A stretch of 64,000 nt of DNA from an uncultured Streptococcus sp. (GCA_934215455.1 CAKPZX010000001.1:39484-103483); one strand, 5' to 3'; counted from the stretch's first letter, positions 46,480 through 55,448 are shown. Notes: generated by a model from the letters alone, not told the origin. Numbers and translations are program-made.

Positions 46480-46523
46480 GCTTCTTCGTTTGTGAGTTTT
46501 CCTTTTTCAGGGAACGAAGAGGC
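46480..46523 (+). other. Hairpin between the two U32 genes
   Basis: GCTTCTTCGTT pairs with AACGAAGAGGC (one wobble) around a 22-nt loop. No T-run follows, so it is not a terminator. It could stabilise or process the transcript between the two genes. Confidence 0.5.
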
Positions 46524-46561
46524 TATTCATCATATCGACAATCTTGTAAATTGGAGAAAAC

Positions 46562-47848
46562 ATGACAAATACAAAAAAACGTCCAGAGGTCTTGGTACCT
46601 GCTGGAACATTAGAAAAATTAAAAGTTGCCGTTAATTATGGGGCAGACGCTGTGTTCGTTGGTGGACAAGCCTATGGGTTGCGTAGCCGTGCCGGAAACT
46701 TCACCATGGATGAGCTTCGTGAAGGTATCGAATATGCTCATGCACGTGGCGTAGATGTACACGTGGCTTCGAACATGGTAACCCATGAGGGAAATGAACA
46801 AGGGGCTGGTGAGTGGTTCCGTGAATTGCGGGATATGGGCCTTGATGCCGTGATCGTCTCAGACCCGGCCTTGATTGAAATCTGTGCAACCTATGCACCT
46901 GGCCTCAATATTCACTTGTCTACGCAAGCTTCTGCAACCAACGTGGAGACCTTCCATTTCTGGAAAGAATATGGCTTGACCCGTGTCGTCTTGGCCCGTG
47001 AGGTATCCATGGAAGAGTTGGCAGAGATCCGTAAGCGTACCGATCTTGAGATCGAAGCCTTCGTTCATGGAGCCATGTGTATTTCTTATTCCGGACGTTG
47101 TACCCTTTCTAACCACATGTCTGACCGGGATGCCAACCGTGGTGGCTGTTCTCAATCTTGTCGTTGGAAATACGATCTCTACGATATGCCATTTGGCCAA
47201 GAACGCAAGAGTATCAAAGGACAAGTCCCAGAAGAATACTCTATGTCAGCCGTGGACATGTGTATGATCGAAAATATTCCAGACATGATTGATAATGGGG
47301 TTGATAGTTTGAAGATTGAAGGCCGGATGAAATCAGTCCATTACGTATCAACTGTTGCCAACTGTTACAAGGCAGCTTGTGATGCCTATATGGAAAGTCC
47401 AGAAGCCTTTTATGCCATCAAGGATGATTTGATCAATGAATTGTGGAAGGTTGCTCAACGTGAATTGGCGACTGGATTCTACTACCAAACACCGACTGAA
47501 AATGAACAATTGTTTGGGGCACGTCGTAAGATTCCTCAATACAAATTTGTAGGAGAAGTGGTTGACTTTGATCCATCTACCATGACTGCGACGATTCGCC
47601 AACGAAATGTCATCAATGAAGGCGACCAAGTGGAATTCTACGGACCAGGCTTCCGTCATTTTGAATGCCAGATCCAAGACTTGCATGATAAGGATGGAGT
47701 GAAGATTGATCGCGCACCAAATCCGATGGAACTTCTTACGATCACCGTTCCACAAGAAGTCAAGCCAGGAGATATGATTCGTTCTTGCCAGGAAGGTTTA
47801 ATCAATCTCTACTCAAAAGATGGGGCAAGTAAAACTGTTCGAGTATAA
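46562..47848 (+). CDS. U32-family tRNA hydroxylation protein (YrrO/TrhP-like, second of pair)
   Basis: A 428-residue protein with the full U32 pattern: VNYGADAVFVGGQAYGLR near the start, and the conserved cysteines of SYSGRCTLSN and RGGCSQSCRW (about 178-200) that form an iron-sulphur-type or catalytic cluster. A C-terminal barrel (about 330-420) follows. Homologues act in 5-hydroxyuridine formation at tRNA wobble positions. It starts behind TTGGAGAAAAC and is probably co-transcribed with the shorter U32 gene. Confidence 0.9.
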   Translation: MTNTKKRPEVLVPAGTLEKLKVAVNYGADAVFVGGQAYGLRSRAGNFTMDELREGIEYAHARGVDVHVASNMVTHEGNEQGAGEWFRELRDMGLDAVIVSDPALIEICATYAPGLNIHLSTQASATNVETFHFWKEYGLTRVVLAREVSMEELAEIRKRTDLEIEAFVHGAMCISYSGRCTLSNHMSDRDANRGGCSQSCRWKYDLYDMPFGQERKSIKGQVPEEYSMSAVDMCMIENIPDMIDNGVDSLKIEGRMKSVHYVSTVANCYKAACDAYMESPEAFYAIKDDLINELWKVAQRELATGFYYQTPTENEQLFGARRKIPQYKFVGEVVDFDPSTMTATIRQRNVINEGDQVEFYGPGFRHFECQIQDLHDKDGVKIDRAPNPMELLTITVPQEVKPGDMIRSCQEGLINLYSKDGASKTVRV

Positions 47849-47850
47849 CA

Positions 47851-47880
47851 AAAAAAGAGAGGGTTAAACCTCTCCTTTTT
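47851..47880. terminator. Bidirectional terminator after the U32 pair
   Basis: GAGAGG, loop GTTAAA and CCTCTC, bounded by A- and T-runs, between convergent genes. Confidence 0.8.
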
Positions 47881-48181
47881 GTTGGGCGATGCGAATATTA
47901 TTGGGGACCAAACTGATTTTCTGGATCTCAGAAATCCGAATAATCGTGGACATACTCTTTTTAAAATTTTTCACGATCAGTTGTCGGCGTTCTTGGTCAT
48001 ACTTGACAATATCGCCTGTAAAACTCTTGTTTGAAAAAATAACATGTACCCCTTGTTTTTTTCGCAATGCTTGTTGAATGATGTCAATAATTCTCTCATC
48101 TTCTAATGGGGCAGGGGTACTGACTTTTCCATTGAAAAATTCATTTGCTCGGTCTTTAACGATCTCGAGAAATTTTTTCAT
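47864..48181 (-). CDS. Conserved protein of unknown function, 105 residues
   Basis: Begins MKKFLEIVKDRANEFFNG. The C-terminal half (GVHVIFSNKSFTGDIVKYDQ...STIIRISEIQKISLV) looks like a small beta-barrel, loosely like YolD-type proteins; I do not claim a family. ATG 48181 is chosen because GGAG lies 7-10 nt upstream; further upstream in-frame starts are less likely. It is divergent from the YdbC-like gene. Confidence 0.7.
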   Translation of the reverse strand: MKKFLEIVKDRANEFFNGKVSTPAPLEDERIIDIIQQALRKKQGVHVIFSNKSFTGDIVKYDQERRQLIVKNFKKSMSTIIRISEIQKISLVPNNIRIAQQKGEV

Positions 48182-48286
48182 AGCTAAATTCTCCATAACT
48201 TGATACAATATATTATAGATAATTTCAACGATTTTGTAAATGATTTACGAATATTAGAGATGAGAAGGCAAGAAAGGAGTCGTGAA

Positions 48287-48499
48287 ATGGCAGAATTTTC
48301 ATTCCAAATCGAAGAACATTTGCTGGTCTTGTCAGAAAATGACAAGGGTTGGACCAAAGAATTGAACCGTGTGAGTTTTAATGGTGCTCCTGCTAAGTAT
48401 GATATCCGGACCTGGAGTCCCGACCATACAAAGATGGGAAAAGGCATTACACTCACGAACGACGAGTTCCAAGTCATGCTCGATGCATTTAAAAATTAA
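48287..48499 (+). CDS. YdbC-like PC4-fold protein
   Basis: A 70-residue protein (MAEFSFQIEEHLLVLSEND ... ITLTNDEFQVMLDAFKN). The pattern of strands, the basic WTKELNRVSFNG region and the single C-terminal helix match the YdbC/PC4 single-strand DNA-binding family of Firmicutes. Start 48287 follows AAAGGAG at the usual distance; longer in-frame extensions upstream carry no similarity. A terminator follows immediately. Confidence 0.85.
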   Translation: MAEFSFQIEEHLLVLSENDKGWTKELNRVSFNGAPAKYDIRTWSPDHTKMGKGITLTNDEFQVMLDAFKN

Positions 48500-48502
48500 G
48501 AA

Positions 48503-48530
48503 AAGGGGTCCTTCAAGGACTTCTTTTTTT
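48503..48530 (+). terminator. Terminator after the YdbC-like gene
   Basis: AAGGGGTCCTT, CA, AGGACTTCTT and a run of T. Confidence 0.8.
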
Positions 48531-48533
48531 GTT

Positions 48534-48548
48534 ATAGTCTAAGACTAT
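48534..48548. promoter_or_regulatory. MET-box-like operator (MetR/MtaR type)
   Basis: ATAGTCTAAGACTAT is a perfect 15-bp palindrome resembling the streptococcal MET-box consensus ATAGTTTnAAACTAT, bound by LysR-type methionine regulators. It lies 34 bp upstream of the -35 of a methionine-synthase-like gene, where an activator would sit. Confidence 0.6.
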
Positions 48549-48582
48549 ATAGATATCAAAGATATTAGATTATCCCAAACCC

Positions 48583-48611
48583 TTGTTTATCAGGTGTTGG
48601 ACTGCTATAAT
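48583..48611 (+). promoter_or_regulatory. Promoter of the methionine-synthase-like operon
   Basis: TTGTTT (48583-48588), 17 bp and TATAAT (48606-48611) with an extended TG. Confidence 0.7.
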
Positions 48612-48660
48612 GGTTGCATTGATGAATTAATGTAAAACTTATAGGAAAGAGGGAATCATA

Positions 48661-49803
48661 TTGACACATACACATGCACCTTATCGCGTAGACCATGTTG
48701 GTTCATTTCTTCGTCCAGCTACTTTGGTTCAGGCTCGTGAAGATTTCGCAGCTGGAAAAATCAGTCAGGCTGACTTAACAAAAGTAGAAGATCAGGCGAT
48801 TCGTGACCTCGTTGAAAAAGAAATTGCCGCTGGTCTGAAGTCAGTAACAGATGGAGAATTCCGCCGTGCTTATTGGCATTTGGATTTCTTCTGGGGCTTT
48901 GGGGGCATTGATCATGTCCAAGCTGCTCAAGGCTATCAATTCCATGATGAAACAACCAAGGCGGACTCAGCGCTTGTCGTTGGAAAAATCACAGGAGCCA
49001 ATCATCCATTTGTAGAGCATTACAAGTTCTTGCGGGATCTTGTGGCAGATGTAGATGGTGTAGAGGCTAAATATACCATTCCAGCACCTGCACAATTCTA
49101 TTTTGAATTGATCCGTGATGCAGAACATGTAGAACAATTGAATACCATCTATCCTGATTTTGCGGCTGTTCGTGAAGACATCAAGCAAGCCTATCTTCAA
49201 GTGATTCAAGATTTGTATGATGCAGGTCTTCGGACTCTTCAAGTAGATGATTGTACTTGGGGTGTCTTGGTAGATGATAATTTCTTGACGGCTTGGGGAG
49301 CAGCTCAAGGCAAGTCAAAAGATGAGGTTCGCCGAGAACTCGCTGATCTTTTCTTGACCTTTAACAACGATGTCTACCAAAATGTTCCAGCTGGTTTGAC
49401 CGTCAATACGCACGTTTGTCGTGGGAACTTCCATTCCACTTGGGCTTCATCAGGTGGCTATGCGCCGATTGCCAAAGAACTCCTTGGAGAAGAAGCCGTT
49501 AATGCTTACTTCCTAGAGTTTGATACCGATCGTGCTGGTGGTTTTGAACCACTTGCGGAAGTAACCCCTGGTAAAGGAGTGGTGTTAGGCCTCTTGACAT
49601 CTAAGAGTGGTCAATTGGAGAACAAGGACGAAGTGATTGCTCGTATTAAAGAAGCGAGTCAGTATGTACCGTTGGAAAATCTTTACCTGTCGACTCAGTG
49701 TGGCTTTGCTTCAACAGAAGAAGGAAATATTTTGACAGAAGAAGACCAATGGAAAAAAATCGGTTTGATTAAGAAAATTGTCGCTGAAGTTTGGGGCGAA
49801 TAA
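48661..49803 (+). CDS. Cobalamin-independent methionine synthase-like protein (YxjG/YxjH family)
   Basis: A 380-residue protein corresponding to the catalytic domain of MetE without its N-terminal half. Probable zinc ligands are His and Cys in NTHVCRGNF and Cys in STQCGFAS. The family (B. subtilis YxjG/YxjH) makes methionine or salvages related thiols by methyl transfer to homocysteine. It begins with TTG at 48661: GAGGG lies at the right distance and the reading MTHTHAPYRVDHVGSFLRP matches the family. The upstream MET-box supports control by methionine status. A cyclase-fold gene follows 12 nt downstream. Confidence 0.88.
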   Translation: MTHTHAPYRVDHVGSFLRPATLVQAREDFAAGKISQADLTKVEDQAIRDLVEKEIAAGLKSVTDGEFRRAYWHLDFFWGFGGIDHVQAAQGYQFHDETTKADSALVVGKITGANHPFVEHYKFLRDLVADVDGVEAKYTIPAPAQFYFELIRDAEHVEQLNTIYPDFAAVREDIKQAYLQVIQDLYDAGLRTLQVDDCTWGVLVDDNFLTAWGAAQGKSKDEVRRELADLFLTFNNDVYQNVPAGLTVNTHVCRGNFHSTWASSGGYAPIAKELLGEEAVNAYFLEFDTDRAGGFEPLAEVTPGKGVVLGLLTSKSGQLENKDEVIARIKEASQYVPLENLYLSTQCGFASTEEGNILTEEDQWKKIGLIKKIVAEVWGE

Positions 49804-49815
49804 GGAGGAAGAAAC

Positions 49816-50547
49816 ATGTCAGATTTACTAAGTATTTATAAAGAATTGCAAGCTAAAAAATGGGTGGACTTGAGTCACCAAATCAATGCGGAAAGTCCAC
49901 ACTTCCCAGCCCTTCCTGCCTTGCAACAAGAAGATCTTTTCACATTAAAAGATGGTTTCCATGTTCAAAAATTTACAGTGGTTGGTCAATACGGAACGCA
50001 TATTGATGCACCGATTCACTTTGTAGAAGGTGGTCGTTGGTTGGATGAGATTGACCTCAAAGATCTCCTCTTGCCACTCTATGTTATCGACAAGTCTAAA
50101 GAAGTTGCAGCCAATCCAAACTTTATCTTGAGCAAACAAGATATCTTAGACTTTGAGGCAGAGCATGGACAAATTGCTGAGGGTGCTTTTGTTGCCTTCC
50201 GTAGTGATTGGTCCAAACGTTGGCCAGATCAAGATGCTATGCGCAATCTTGATGAAAATGGGGTTCAACAAAGTCCAGGATGGAGCCGTGAAGCCTTGGA
50301 ATTCTTGATTCATGAACGCCATGTTAAGGCTGTGGGTCATGAAACCTTTGATACCGATGCAGGTATTCCAGCAGCAGAGCATGGCTTGGTCAATGAATAC
50401 TACCTCTTGGAACAAAATATCTACCAAGTTGAAGTCTTGAACCAATTGGACCAAGTTCCAGCCGTTGGTGCCTTGATTTCGATTGCTTTCCCTCACTGGG
50501 ACAAGGCAACTGGTTCGCCTGTCCGTGCCATTGCCATCTTACCATAA
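49816..50547 (+). CDS. Cyclase-family hydrolase (kynurenine-formamidase-like fold)
   Basis: A 243-residue protein with the metal-binding motif GTHIDAPIHF (about 57-66) and WVDLSHQIN near the start, both typical of the cyclase/KynB superfamily, and GHETFDTDAG in the C-terminal half. These enzymes hydrolyse formamides, lactones or similar bonds with a divalent metal. It is the second gene of the methionine-synthase-like operon (Shine-Dalgarno AAGGAGGAAG). The substrate is unknown; the operon suggests a sulphur-amino-acid derivative such as a thiolactone, which is inference only. Confidence 0.85.
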   Translation: MSDLLSIYKELQAKKWVDLSHQINAESPHFPALPALQQEDLFTLKDGFHVQKFTVVGQYGTHIDAPIHFVEGGRWLDEIDLKDLLLPLYVIDKSKEVAANPNFILSKQDILDFEAEHGQIAEGAFVAFRSDWSKRWPDQDAMRNLDENGVQQSPGWSREALEFLIHERHVKAVGHETFDTDAGIPAAEHGLVNEYYLLEQNIYQVEVLNQLDQVPAVGALISIAFPHWDKATGSPVRAIAILP

Positions 50548-50557
50548 ACAAAGAAAA

Positions 50558-50740
50558 AGAGGCTGGGACAAAAGTCCTAGCCTCTCAATTGTTTTTGGAT
50601 TGTAGAGCAAGACGCAGTGGTTGAGTGGGCTCTACTACGCTGATTTCATCAGCTTTTATAGCCCTACTCAACTGTGCGGAGGTGGGACGACGAAATCGAA
50701 TTCTAAGGAATTACCGATTTCTGTCCCACTCTCTTATTTT
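50558..50740. repeat. Hairpin-rich intergenic repeat between convergent genes
   Basis: Three long imperfect stems fill this interval. AGAGGCTGGGAC/GTCCTAGCCTCT lies at 50558-50585. A ~55-nt stem built on GGTTGAGTGGGCT and AGCCCTACTCAACT lies at about 50618-50672. The last is GTGGGAC...GAAATCG...CGATTTC.GTCCCAC at 50682-50728. There is no gene. I recall near-identical sequence from other streptococcal genomes, but only one copy is in this window. It may also act as terminator for both neighbours. Confidence 0.7.
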
Positions 50741-52090
50741 TTATCTCATTGTCACAAATTCTTCGGATCCGGTTGGGTGAATGGCGACAGTTGCATCGAA
50801 ATCGGCTTTTGTCGCTCCCATCTTGATAGCAACTGCAAATCCTTGGATCATTTCATCGACTCCGTAGCCAAGACCATGAAGGCCAACGACCCTTTCTTCG
50901 GGACCAGCAGTGATGAGTTTGAATTTTGCTTGCTGGCGGTGTTGGGTAACAGCGGTGTACATGGAAGCAAATTGAGAAGTATAGACTTTGATATTCTCTT
51001 TACCATAAGTTTGCTGGGCTTCTTCCTCCGTTAGGCCAACGGTACCGATAGCAGGGTGAGAAAAGACAACGGTCGGGATGTTTGTATAATCCATTTTGGC
51101 ATTGACTTTTCCATTGAATAGTCGTTCAGAAAGAGTGCGACCAGCTTTAATAGCGACAGGGGTTAATTCTTTTTCTCCTGTGACATCCCCAAGAGCATAG
51201 ATTCCTGGAATAACTGTATTCTGGTATTCATCCACTGCAATGAATCCTTTTTCATTTAAGGTGACGCCTGCAGCTTCTAGATTGAGATCCTGGACGTTTG
51301 GTTTTCGTCCTGTTGCCCAGATAACATGATCTGCCACGTGGCTAGTCATATCCTCAAAATAAATCTTCACACGACCGTCTTCTAATTTTTCAAGCTTCAT
51401 GGGAACCTTATGTTTGTGAAGCGGAAGGTTTTGTTTTTCCATTTCTTCCATTAAGCCATCGACGATGTAGGAATCAAAACTACGTAAAACCCGATCTTTT
51501 CGGATGAAGAGGTCTGTTTGGACTCCTAAATGGTGGAGCACACCAGCTAGTTCCACCGCGATGTAGCCAGCCCCAATAATGGCAACAGATGTAGGGAGTT
51601 CTTCCCAAGCAAAGACATCATCAGAAGTTTCGCCAAATTCAGCTCCAGGAACAGAAGGAATAAAGGGATGGGCACCGGTCGCAATTACGATATGCTTGGC
51701 CTTAATGGTTTCTCCATTTACCTCAACCGTATGAGCATCCACAAAACGGGCACGTCCTTCAATTCGTTCAACCCCATTGCGTTTGAAACTGCCATCATAG
51801 GAATTACGGGAACGGTCAATATAGGCTTCGCGATTTTTTCTTAAGGTTGCAAAATCAAATCTTGTTTGTTCAGAAGTAAATCCATAGTCTGGTCCATAAT
51901 CGCGAATAGCTTCTGCAATTTGTGCACCATACCACATAATTTTTTTAGGCACACATCCTCTGTTGACACAGGTGCCACCCAATTGTTTTTCTTCAATGAC
52001 AGCAGCGCGCGCTCCGTACTCTCCAGCCCGGTTCATCGTAGCGATTCCTCCACTACCTCCACCGATTGAAATAATATCAAATTCTTTCAT
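50741..52090 (-). CDS. gor: Glutathione-disulfide reductase
   Basis: A 449-residue flavoprotein. FAD motif GGGSGG near residue 10, redox-active disulfide [13 protein letters not shown] (C41, C46), NADPH-binding region ([11 protein letters not shown]), and the C-terminal HPTGSEE with the active-site histidine are all present. It regenerates reduced glutathione with NADPH, which zwf helps supply. Streptococci import or make glutathione for oxidative stress defence. The gene has its own promoter and is divergent from the MacAB operon, as in S. pneumoniae. Confidence 0.96.
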   Translation of the reverse strand: MKEFDIISIGGGSGGIATMNRAGEYGARAAVIEEKQLGGTCVNRGCVPKKIMWYGAQIAEAIRDYGPDYGFTSEQTRFDFATLRKNREAYIDRSRNSYDGSFKRNGVERIEGRARFVDAHTVEVNGETIKAKHIVIATGAHPFIPSVPGAEFGETSDDVFAWEELPTSVAIIGAGYIAVELAGVLHHLGVQTDLFIRKDRVLRSFDSYIVDGLMEEMEKQNLPLHKHKVPMKLEKLEDGRVKIYFEDMTSHVADHVIWATGRKPNVQDLNLEAAGVTLNEKGFIAVDEYQNTVIPGIYALGDVTGEKELTPVAIKAGRTLSERLFNGKVNAKMDYTNIPTVVFSHPAIGTVGLTEEEAQQTYGKENIKVYTSQFASMYTAVTQHRQQAKFKLITAGPEERVVGLHGLGYGVDEMIQGFAVAIKMGATKADFDATVAIHPTGSEEFVTMR

Positions 52091-52119
52091 GTTTTCCTCC
52101 TAAATGGGATTTCAGTTTG

Positions 52120-52148
52120 ATTGTAATATCAACTGTTACAAAAGTCAA
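52120..52148 (-). promoter_or_regulatory. Promoter of gor
   Basis: Minus strand TTGACT (52143-52148), 17 bp and TACAAT (52120-52125); the Shine-Dalgarno AGGAGG follows before the ATG at 52090. Confidence 0.75.
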
Positions 52149-52220
52149 GGGTTTAGCATGTTACCAAGCATTTAAATTTCATTTTGCTGTGTTAATTTTA
52201 GATAGAAAAGTAAGGAAATA

Positions 52221-52229
52221 TGGTATACT
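52221..52229 (+). promoter_or_regulatory. Extended -10 promoter of the MacAB-type operon
   Basis: TGGTATACT, with a second similar TATGGTATAG motif overlapping its downstream side. Confidence 0.55.
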
Positions 52230-52269
52230 ATGGTATAGAATAAAACGCTTTCTTTGATGGAGAAAAACG

Positions 52270-53427
52270 ATGAAGAAATTGAAAAAATGGCAACTTTTTG
52301 CAGCTGCAGGTGCAGCTATTGCGGTGATTGGAACAGGAAGTGTGATGGTGTTTTCGCACCCAACTACACCTGATCAGGCAATCACGAAAGAAACTCCAAT
52401 GGTGCAAACGGTCAAGGATGGATCGATCGCTTCTTCAGTCTTGTTAACTGGGAAAGTCACTGCTAACCAGGAACAGTATGTCTATTTTGATGGAACCAAA
52501 GGGGATTTGCAGTCGATTTTGGTCAATGTAGGAGATCAAGTGACGGCTGGTCAGCCAATTGTTCAGTATAGCAGTACAGAGGCCCAAACCGCTTATGATG
52601 CAGCCGTTCGTGCTGTCAATAAGGCAGATCGTCAGTTAAATGACTTACTGACAAATGGTGTGACCATTGATACGACAGGCGATGAAGAAGCAGATGCCAA
52701 ATCAGCTTCGCAGACCCAGCGAACAGTCGATTCTCAAGCTAGCGATTTACGAGATGCCAAGTCGGATGCGGTCGATAATATGAACAAGGCTAAGGCTCTT
52801 CTGGATGCGACAACAGTTAGGAGTAATACAGATGGTACCGTGGTCGAAGTCAATAAAGATGTTTCAAAATCGACTACAGGGACCAACCAAACTCTGGTTC
52901 ACATTGTGAGCAACGGGAATTTACAAGTCAAAGGGGAATTGTCTGAATACAATTTGGCCAATATCTCTGAAGGTCAGGAAGTGGTCCTCACTTCCAAAGT
53001 TTATCCAGATAAAACCTGGACAGGAAAGATTTCTTACGTAGCCAACTATCCGACTGACACGGGTCAAGCAGGTGCCAATGCAGCGGGTGGAACACAAGGA
53101 AGCGGTGGAGCCAAGTACCCATTCACAGTGGATATTACCAGTGAGATTGGGGAACTCAAACAAGGCTTTTCTGTCAATATTGAAGTCAAAAGTTCTACTC
53201 AACATCCCCTTGTTCCCGTGACAAGTGTCATGGCTGATGGGGATACCAGCTATGTATGGACGGTCGAAAATGGCAAGGCTAAGAAAGTAAAAGTGACGCT
53301 GGGTAACGCCGATGCTGAAAACCAGGAAATCTTGTCAGGCTTGAAGAAAGATGCTCAAGTTATTGTGAATCCTAATGAGAAACTGGAAGATGGAAAAGAG
53401 ATCGGAAAATATGACAAAATTGATTGA
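52270..53427 (+). CDS. Membrane fusion/adaptor subunit of MacAB-type exporter
   Basis: A 385-residue protein. One N-terminal transmembrane helix (about 9-28) is followed by a split lipoyl/barrel-sandwich domain (TVKDGSIASSVLLTGKV ... DGTVVEVNKDVSKS). A coiled-coil hairpin (about 105-180) separates the two lipoyl halves, and beta-barrel and membrane-proximal domains follow. It is the Gram-positive counterpart of MacA, as in pneumococcal Spr0693, which forms an external hexameric ring with a MacB-like transporter to expel antimicrobial peptides. It overlaps the ATPase gene by 17 nt. Confidence 0.9.
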   Translation: MKKLKKWQLFAAAGAAIAVIGTGSVMVFSHPTTPDQAITKETPMVQTVKDGSIASSVLLTGKVTANQEQYVYFDGTKGDLQSILVNVGDQVTAGQPIVQYSSTEAQTAYDAAVRAVNKADRQLNDLLTNGVTIDTTGDEEADAKSASQTQRTVDSQASDLRDAKSDAVDNMNKAKALLDATTVRSNTDGTVVEVNKDVSKSTTGTNQTLVHIVSNGNLQVKGELSEYNLANISEGQEVVLTSKVYPDKTWTGKISYVANYPTDTGQAGANAAGGTQGSGGAKYPFTVDITSEIGELKQGFSVNIEVKSSTQHPLVPVTSVMADGDTSYVWTVENGKAKKVKVTLGNADAENQEILSGLKKDAQVIVNPNEKLEDGKEIGKYDKID

Positions 53428-54106
53428 ACTAAAAGGAATCAATAAAACCTATAAAAACGGGGACCAGGAACTTCGTGTCTTAAAAGACATCGATTTAGAA
53501 GTCGAAGAGGGAGAATTTGTGGCCATTATGGGTCCATCTGGCTCAGGGAAATCGACCTTGATGAACGTCATTGGCTTGTTGGACCGCCCGACCAGCGGAG
53601 AGTATTTCCTAGAAGGTCAGGAGGTTGGAAATCTCAGTGAGAAAAAATTAGCACGTGTTCGAAATGAACAGATCGGTTTTGTCTTTCAACAATTCTTTCT
53701 TCTCTCTAAGCTCAATGCCTTTCAAAATGTGGAACTGCCTCTCATTTATGCGGGAGTTCATCCTGCTAAACGGAAGGAATTAGCTGAGCAGTACCTTGAA
53801 AAGGTGGAGCTCCATTCGCGCATGCACCATTTGCCTTCAGAACTCTCTGGTGGGCAAAAACAGCGGGTTGCGATTGCCCGGGCTCTCGTCAATCAGCCAG
53901 CTATCGTCTTAGCAGATGAGCCGACTGGTGCCTTGGATACCAAGACGGGAGAGCAAATAATGGACTTGTTAACCAAGCTAAACCAAGAAGGAAAAACCAT
54001 TATCATGGTTACACACGAACCAGAAATTGCAGCCTTTGCTCATCGTCGCATCGTCATTCGTGATGGAGTGATCTCCTCAGATAGCAAGCTGGAAAGGGGG
54101 ACCTAA
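53411..54106 (+). CDS. ATP-binding subunit of MacAB-type exporter
   Basis: A 231-residue ABC ATPase: Walker A GPSGSGKST (about 38-46), signature LSGGQKQR and Walker [13 protein letters not shown]. The start at 53411 (MTKLIELKGINKTYKNG) lies inside the adaptor gene; longer starts upstream are not family-like. It couples ATP hydrolysis to the FtsX-fold permease encoded next, with which it overlaps by a single base (TAATG). Confidence 0.93.
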   Translation: MTKLIELKGINKTYKNGDQELRVLKDIDLEVEEGEFVAIMGPSGSGKSTLMNVIGLLDRPTSGEYFLEGQEVGNLSEKKLARVRNEQIGFVFQQFFLLSKLNAFQNVELPLIYAGVHPAKRKELAEQYLEKVELHSRMHHLPSELSGGQKQRVAIARALVNQPAIVLADEPTGALDTKTGEQIMDLLTKLNQEGKTIIMVTHEPEIAAFAHRRIVIRDGVISSDSKLERGT

Positions 54107-55443
54107 TGCAAAATTGGAAATTTGCGATCAGCTCGATTATGAGCCATAAATTACGGTCTTTCTTGACCATGGTAGGGATCATTATAGGGGTTGCCTCTGT
54201 GGTTGTTATCATGGCGCTGGGAGATGGTATGAAGGCTGGTGTCACCAAGACTTTTACCAAGGACCAAGAGTATGTACAAATCTCTTATTCTCCCAACAAG
54301 AGTGGCTATGTGACAGGAATCAATATTGGCCCTTCTGAAGATACAGGAGAAGGCGGAGGCGAAAGTGGCCCTGCAGCTGAAGACCGAGGGATGGCTGCTC
54401 CATCGGATATGGATGGGGAAAACGCTGAAGATGTTGATGGTCAAGTCCAAGAAGCACCACCAGTTGTGCAAGAATCTTGGGTTAAGGAATTAACCAAGAT
54501 TCAAGGCATCGATGGTTACTATGTTAGCAATACCTCCAATGCAACCATTGCTTTTCAAAAGAAAAAAGCAGAAGGGGTAAACATCCAAGGGGTAAATGAG
54601 ACCTATTTTTCTGTCAAAAAGGTTGAGCTCTTATCTGGACGAAAATTAACCCCTTCAGACTATAGTAATTTCTCCCGGGTAGTGCTTCTGGATGAAGGCT
54701 TAGCCCAACAATTATTTGGAACGGAGAATCCACTGAATCAGGTAGTCTCTGTTGGGGACAACAATTATCGTGTCGTTGGTATTTTCAAGGATCCAAATGC
54801 AGGAACAGCTCTTTACGGAGCTTCCTCAGGTGGCAGTGCCTTGATGGCCAATACCCAACTCGCCTCTGAATTCGGAACGGATGAAATTCAAAATATTGTC
54901 GTCCATGTGCCCGATGTGAAGCAGATCAAAACCGTTGGGATCGAAGCTGCTCAAAAGCTAACAGAGCTTTCAGGTGTTCGCCAAGGAGAGTTCCAAATCT
55001 TTAACATGGATAGTTTCTTGGAACAGACCAATCAAATGCTCGGCATCATGACCACTGTCATCGGTGCAATTGCAGGAATCTCCCTTCTCGTTGGTGGGAT
55101 TGGGGTCATGAATATCATGTTGGTTTCTGTTACTGAGCGGACGAGAGAAATTGGTCTTCGCAAGGCATTGGGAGCAACGAGAAGTAAGATTTTGGTCCAA
55201 TTTTTGATTGAGTCGATGGTCTTGACCATCATTGGTGGGCTGATTGGACTTGGACTTGCTTATGGTGTGAATAGCTTGATTACTACACTCGCAGCAGCCT
55301 CCCTAGAAGGACCACCGATTATTTCCTTAAATGTCGCCATCGGCAGTATTATTTTCTCTGCTTTTGTAGGCATCATCTTTGGAATTTTACCAGCGAATAA
55401 GGCTTCTAAGTTAAATCCGATCGAAGCACTGCGTTATGAATAA
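54106..55443 (+). CDS. FtsX-family permease of MacAB-type exporter
   Basis: A 445-residue permease with the MacB layout: one N-terminal helix (about 18-40), a large extracytoplasmic domain, and three C-terminal helices (about 310-435) with the GVMNIMLVSVTERTREIGLRKALGA signature split around a cytoplasmic loop. The extracellular domain contains an acidic, Gly/Glu/Ala/Pro-rich stretch at about residues 70-122 with little predicted structure. Together with the adaptor and ATPase it forms a peptide or drug exporter resembling pneumococcal Spr0693-0695. A terminator follows. Confidence 0.92.
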   Translation: MQNWKFAISSIMSHKLRSFLTMVGIIIGVASVVVIMALGDGMKAGVTKTFTKDQEYVQISYSPNKSGYVTGINIGPSEDTGEGGGESGPAAEDRGMAAPSDMDGENAEDVDGQVQEAPPVVQESWVKELTKIQGIDGYYVSNTSNATIAFQKKKAEGVNIQGVNETYFSVKKVELLSGRKLTPSDYSNFSRVVLLDEGLAQQLFGTENPLNQVVSVGDNNYRVVGIFKDPNAGTALYGASSGGSALMANTQLASEFGTDEIQNIVVHVPDVKQIKTVGIEAAQKLTELSGVRQGEFQIFNMDSFLEQTNQMLGIMTTVIGAIAGISLLVGGIGVMNIMLVSVTERTREIGLRKALGATRSKILVQFLIESMVLTIIGGLIGLGLAYGVNSLITTLAAASLEGPPIISLNVAIGSIIFSAFVGIIFGILPANKASKLNPIEALRYE

Positions 55444-55448
55444 AAAAT

